Below are positions 41,291 through 43,816 of a stretch of DNA of 43,816 nucleotides, piece by piece. Numbering within the stretch: the stretch's first letter is position 1; the number at the start of each line of letters is the position of its first letter. Source of the DNA: UBA1801 sp035353395. GTDB lineage: Bacteria; Acidobacteriota; Holophagae; Holophagales; Holophagaceae. A model generated the notes under the pieces. The model was given only the letters and a program-made list of their open reading frames with translations, did no database searches and was not told where the DNA came from. The position numbers were made by a program, and so were the translations under genes. Location: NCBI GenBank assembly GCA_035353395.1, contig DAOPZL010000019.1, positions 1 to 43,816 of the forward strand, read 5' to 3'.

Positions 41291-43422
41291 TACACACCTC
41301 CTTCCAAAGTGCCGACCGAGGTCGGCGCGGCATCCCTCGTGGGCCCTTCGCCGGTGACGACACCCGCGAAGGCGCCGAGGGGGACTTCCATGAAGATGGG
41401 CCGCTGGGTGAGGGGCGTGACCTCCTGGAGCGGAACGCCTTCCTCGCGGAAGATGCGGGCGATCAGGTTGGGGCAGGTCTTCCCGCCGCAAGCGCCCATG
41501 CCGGCGCGGGTGAGGGCCTTGAGGTGGTTCATGTTCCGCACGCCCTCGCGGATGAGCTTGCGGATCTGGCCCGCAGTCACGCGTTCGCAGCGGCAGACGA
41601 CGTCGTCGTCGTTGATGCGCTGGACCTGCTCCTCCATGGCCTCCGTGACCCAGGGGGCCTGGACCTGGATGCCCGCGATGCGCTTGGCGATGTCCGCCGG
41701 GGCCTTCACCTTCACCAGCACGGCATGGTTCGCGAACTTCGGCGCGCGGACCTTGACCACCGGAACCTGGCCCAGCACGGCACCGAGGGTGTCCAGCACG
41801 GTGACGATGTCGCCCTCCTTGATGGTGTCCTGGTTGAACTCGTACGGAATGGAGACGACGATGCCTTCCTCGGCCTTCTTCCGGTAGTCCACGAGGGTCA
41901 CGGCCAGGCCGGGGCAGATGGCCACGCACTGCTCGCAGGCGATGCAGGCCGATTCATCGAAGGTGGGCAGGCCCAGGATGTCGTTGCCCTCGATCTTGAT
42001 GGCGCCCTTGGGGCAGATGGAGGTGCAGGGATTGCAGGGAATCTCCTGGGAGCAGTGGAAGATCGGGAAGACGCCGTCCTCGTCCTCGGGGATCTCCTCG
42101 GTGATGACCGCCCCGGGCCGGGACTTCAGGATCTCCGCCGTATGCAGCCACTCCGTGGGCACTTCGCCCACATCGCGCCCCAGCATCCGCGCGATCTCGG
42201 TGCCGCGGATCTTGCCGGTGAACATGGCCGCGCTCGCCTCGGCGATCTCCTCGGCGTCGCCGCCCGCCAGGACGGGCAGGCCGAACTCCTTGGCCTTCCT
42301 GTAGAACTCGTCCACGGGATCCAGGCCCACGGCCACCAGCAGGGTGTCGCACTTGAAGGTCTTCTCAGTGCCGGGGATGGGCTTCCAAGCGGGATCGAGC
42401 CTGGCGATGGTGACGCTCTCCACCTCCTCCTGGCCGTTGGCGCTGACGATGGTGTGGCGCGTGTAGATGGGCACGCCCATGCGCACCAGCTTGTCCTTGT
42501 GGACCTTGTAGCCCCCGCACTCGTCCAGGGCCTCGCAGAGGCCGACCACCTGGATGCCCGCCTGCAGCGCGTGGTAGCCGCCGATGAGGCCCACGTTGCC
42601 GCCGCCGATGATGAAGAGCCGCTCCGTCGGCCGCACGAGATCGCGGTTCACGAGGGTCTGGAAGGCGCCCGCGCCGTAGACGCCGGGCAGCGTGTTGCCC
42701 TTGAAGACCAGGGACTTCTCCCGGGCTCCCGTGGCCACGAACAGGATCTGGGGGCGAACCAGGACGTAGTGCCCGTCGCGCAGCACGCCCACCTTGCGGT
42801 CGGAGAACACCGCCAGGGCCGAGGTCTCGGTCCAGATGCGGACGTTCGGGAAGCTGCGGACTTCCGTTTCGAGCAGCTTGCCGATGTCCATGCCGCGGGT
42901 CCCCGCGTGGCAGGCGTCGATGGAGCCGAAGAACTTGTGGGTCTGGAGGACCAGCTTGCCGCCCAGGGCCGCCTTGTCGTCCACCAGGACGACGTTGACG
43001 CCCGCCTTGCCCAGCTCGATGGCTGCGGCGAGGCCCGCGGGGCCGCCTCCGAGGATCAGGCACTCGGTATCGATGGTCTCCACGTCGTGGAAGCGCAGGT
43101 CGCCCTCCAGGTCGAGGAGTGTCGCCTTGCCGTCCAGGGGCTCGACCTTCATGCCTTCGGTGACGTGCACCATGCAGGACTTCACGGACAGCCCGTCGGC
43201 GATCACGGAGCACTGGGCGCACTGGCCGTTGGCGCAGAAGATGCCCTGGGGAGACCCGTCCTTGTGGTGGTGGCCGAAGATGCGGATCCCATTGGCGAAC
43301 AGCGCCGAGGCGATGGTCTCGCCCTGGCGGGCCTTGTATTCCCGCCCCTTCCAGGTGAACGGCACCACGGCTTCCCCTGGCACCGGGAGGATCGGATGTT
43401 CCTTGATTCTGTAGTCGGACAT
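41290..43422 (-). CDS. iron-sulfur/FAD partner subunit (HcnA-HcnB-like fusion with ferredoxin and BFD domains)
   Basis: The 710-residue protein has an N-terminal [2Fe-2S] domain (C63, C68, C71, C83 in FCANGQCAQC and KSCM), an FAD domain (CLILGGGPAGLAAAIE), an NAD-type motif (FIIGGGNVGLIGG), two [4Fe-4S] motifs (CNPCTSICP and CIACEQCVAICP) and a C-terminal BFD-like [2Fe-2S] segment (CRCERVTAGQIRKL and CGGKTCP). This architecture occurs in hydrogen cyanide synthase A/B and proline, sarcosine or octopine-type dehydrogenase alpha subunits. It passes electrons from the DAO-like partner. GGAG precedes the ATG. The gene is first in its operon. Confidence 0.9.
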   Translation of the reverse strand: MSDYRIKEHPILPVPGEAVVPFTWKGREYKARQGETIASALFANGIRIFGHHHKDGSPQGIFCANGQCAQCSVIADGLSVKSCMVHVTEGMKVEPLDGKATLLDLEGDLRFHDVETIDTECLILGGGPAGLAAAIELGKAGVNVVLVDDKAALGGKLVLQTHKFFGSIDACHAGTRGMDIGKLLETEVRSFPNVRIWTETSALAVFSDRKVGVLRDGHYVLVRPQILFVATGAREKSLVFKGNTLPGVYGAGAFQTLVNRDLVRPTERLFIIGGGNVGLIGGYHALQAGIQVVGLCEALDECGGYKVHKDKLVRMGVPIYTRHTIVSANGQEEVESVTIARLDPAWKPIPGTEKTFKCDTLLVAVGLDPVDEFYRKAKEFGLPVLAGGDAEEIAEASAAMFTGKIRGTEIARMLGRDVGEVPTEWLHTAEILKSRPGAVITEEIPEDEDGVFPIFHCSQEIPCNPCTSICPKGAIKIEGNDILGLPTFDESACIACEQCVAICPGLAVTLVDYRKKAEEGIVVSIPYEFNQDTIKEGDIVTVLDTLGAVLGQVPVVKVRAPKFANHAVLVKVKAPADIAKRIAGIQVQAPWVTEAMEEQVQRINDDDVVCRCERVTAGQIRKLIREGVRNMNHLKALTRAGMGACGGKTCPNLIARIFREEGVPLQEVTPLTQRPIFMEVPLGAFAGVVTGEGPTRDAAPTSVGTLEGGV

Positions 43423-43816
43423 GCGGCGGCTCCTCGTTATGCGCGCACCCCGCCAAGGTCGGAAAATCCCTGGTCCGGTGTTGGCTGGTGACTATTCAAG
43501 CACTGAAAAAGTACCATCCCTCTGGATTCGAGCAGGCAATGTGCACAAGATCACCTGCCGGGAAGCCCAGACCGCAGGAGAGTGTCGGCATCAACTCCTT
43601 TGATATTTTCAGTAAGCCTTTCGTTTCCTCCGGCCGCTTTTCCAGGTCTGTTGCAGGGGGCCCCTGGAAGACCCGGCTCCACTGCAACCGCGTTGTCGAA
43701 TTGCATACACAAGATTTGTAATTATTTTACTTATATACAAAGAAGCCAGGATCGAGCCTGGACCCTCCCCGGCAGTATTTCCGGTTTCCGGAGCCCCTGC
43801 TTGATGGTTACAACCC
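43423..43816. other. 394-bp intergenic region at the window end
   Basis: No convincing gene. It probably holds the promoter and operator of the minus-strand dehydrogenase operon. An inverted repeat is at 43650-43688. A markedly AT-rich stretch lies around 43695-43740, with the repeated pattern TTGCATACA and TATATACAA. A stem CCAGG/CCTGG near 43747-43763, followed by T-rich sequence on the minus strand, could be the terminator of a gene beyond the window. No GG-N10-GC sigma-54 site at a sensible distance was found. Confidence 0.5.
43650..43688. repeat. inverted repeat GTTGCAG ... CTGCAAC
   Basis: Perfect seven-base arms are separated by 25 bases that include a GGGGGCCCC block. It lies about 230 bp upstream of the dehydrogenase ATG. 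It is a candidate binding site or RNA structure. Function is unknown. Confidence 0.35.

Noticed and set aside
43423..43450. GG-N10-GC element just upstream of the 710-residue gene
   Set aside because: It lacks TGGCAC and TTGC and would leave a leader of only about 5 nt.
43496..43687. 63-residue frame upstream of the dehydrogenase
   Set aside because: No Shine-Dalgarno sequence or recognisable features, and it overlaps the likely operator region.
43737..43816. Possible tRNA or tmRNA fragment at the right edge
   Set aside because: The segment resembling a T-arm does not have the seven-base acceptor pairing or standard loop pattern on either strand.

Overview
The window is a high-GC bacterial chromosome segment with densely packed genes and only two stretches longer than about 300 bp without a gene. 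The gene mix includes a flagellar export operon, a SAM-I riboswitch, AmmeMemoRadiSam genes, biosynthetic SpeA, a DUF3798-type ABC transporter and sigma-54 control. This fits a motile, peptide- or amino-acid-using Gram-negative bacterium. My best guess is Acidobacteriota, class Holophagae (Geothrix/Holophaga-like). That placement is inference from gene content, not from any marker gene. There are no rRNA or tRNA genes, CRISPR arrays, insertion sequences or obvious prophage genes.

Layout. 1-1637: the end of a diguanylate cyclase, a flavodoxin, a microprotein gene and a MocA-like nucleotidyltransferase. 1688-5157: a sigma-54 promoter and fliO-fliP-fliQ-fliR-flhB. 5162-8405: a second sigma-54-type promoter, a response regulator ending in a SHOCT-like segment, a TPR-like exported protein and a Mut7-C RNase fused to a ubiquitin-like domain. 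8408-12633 (minus): promoter, SAM-I riboswitch and terminator, then metY-lysC-araC-DUF2000. 12668-16101: an LPS/Kdo-type kinase, divergent from AmmeMemoRadiSam B and the radical SAM enzyme, then a zinc-ribbon miniprotein and a GNAT acetyltransferase. 16162-25497 (minus): a sigma-54 activator, iadA, a DUF3798 binding protein, an ABC ATPase, two permeases and a small anchored protein. 25549-30334 (minus): aat, a SPOR-SpoIID protein, a serine hydrolase, purN and a small conserved protein. 30445-37211: STAS protein, ArfB, a membrane-anchored unknown, speA, queG, a cysteine-less YedF-like protein, pgsA, DUF502 and GYF-TM2. 37243-43422 (minus): a second DUF3798 protein fused to SH3, a class I aldolase, and a two-gene flavin/iron-sulfur amine (amino acid) dehydrogenase.

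The most distinctive unit is 16162-25497. The binding-protein gene (TGGCAC-N5-TTGCT) and iadA (TGGCGC-N5-TTGCT) both have -24/-12 elements with exact GG-N10-GC spacing and about 43-nt leaders. The regulator next to them carries the GAFTGA motif of sigma-54 activators. The simplest reading is a system that imports beta-aspartyl (isoaspartyl) peptides or related compounds and hydrolyses them with IadA. The transporter's substrate has not been shown here. A paralogous binding protein with a C-terminal SH3 domain lies about 16 kb away, near an amine/amino acid dehydrogenase, and may feed the same permease.

Start codons were set from Shine-Dalgarno sequences, gene overlaps and promoter positions. 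Family assignments are from recognised motifs, without database searches.
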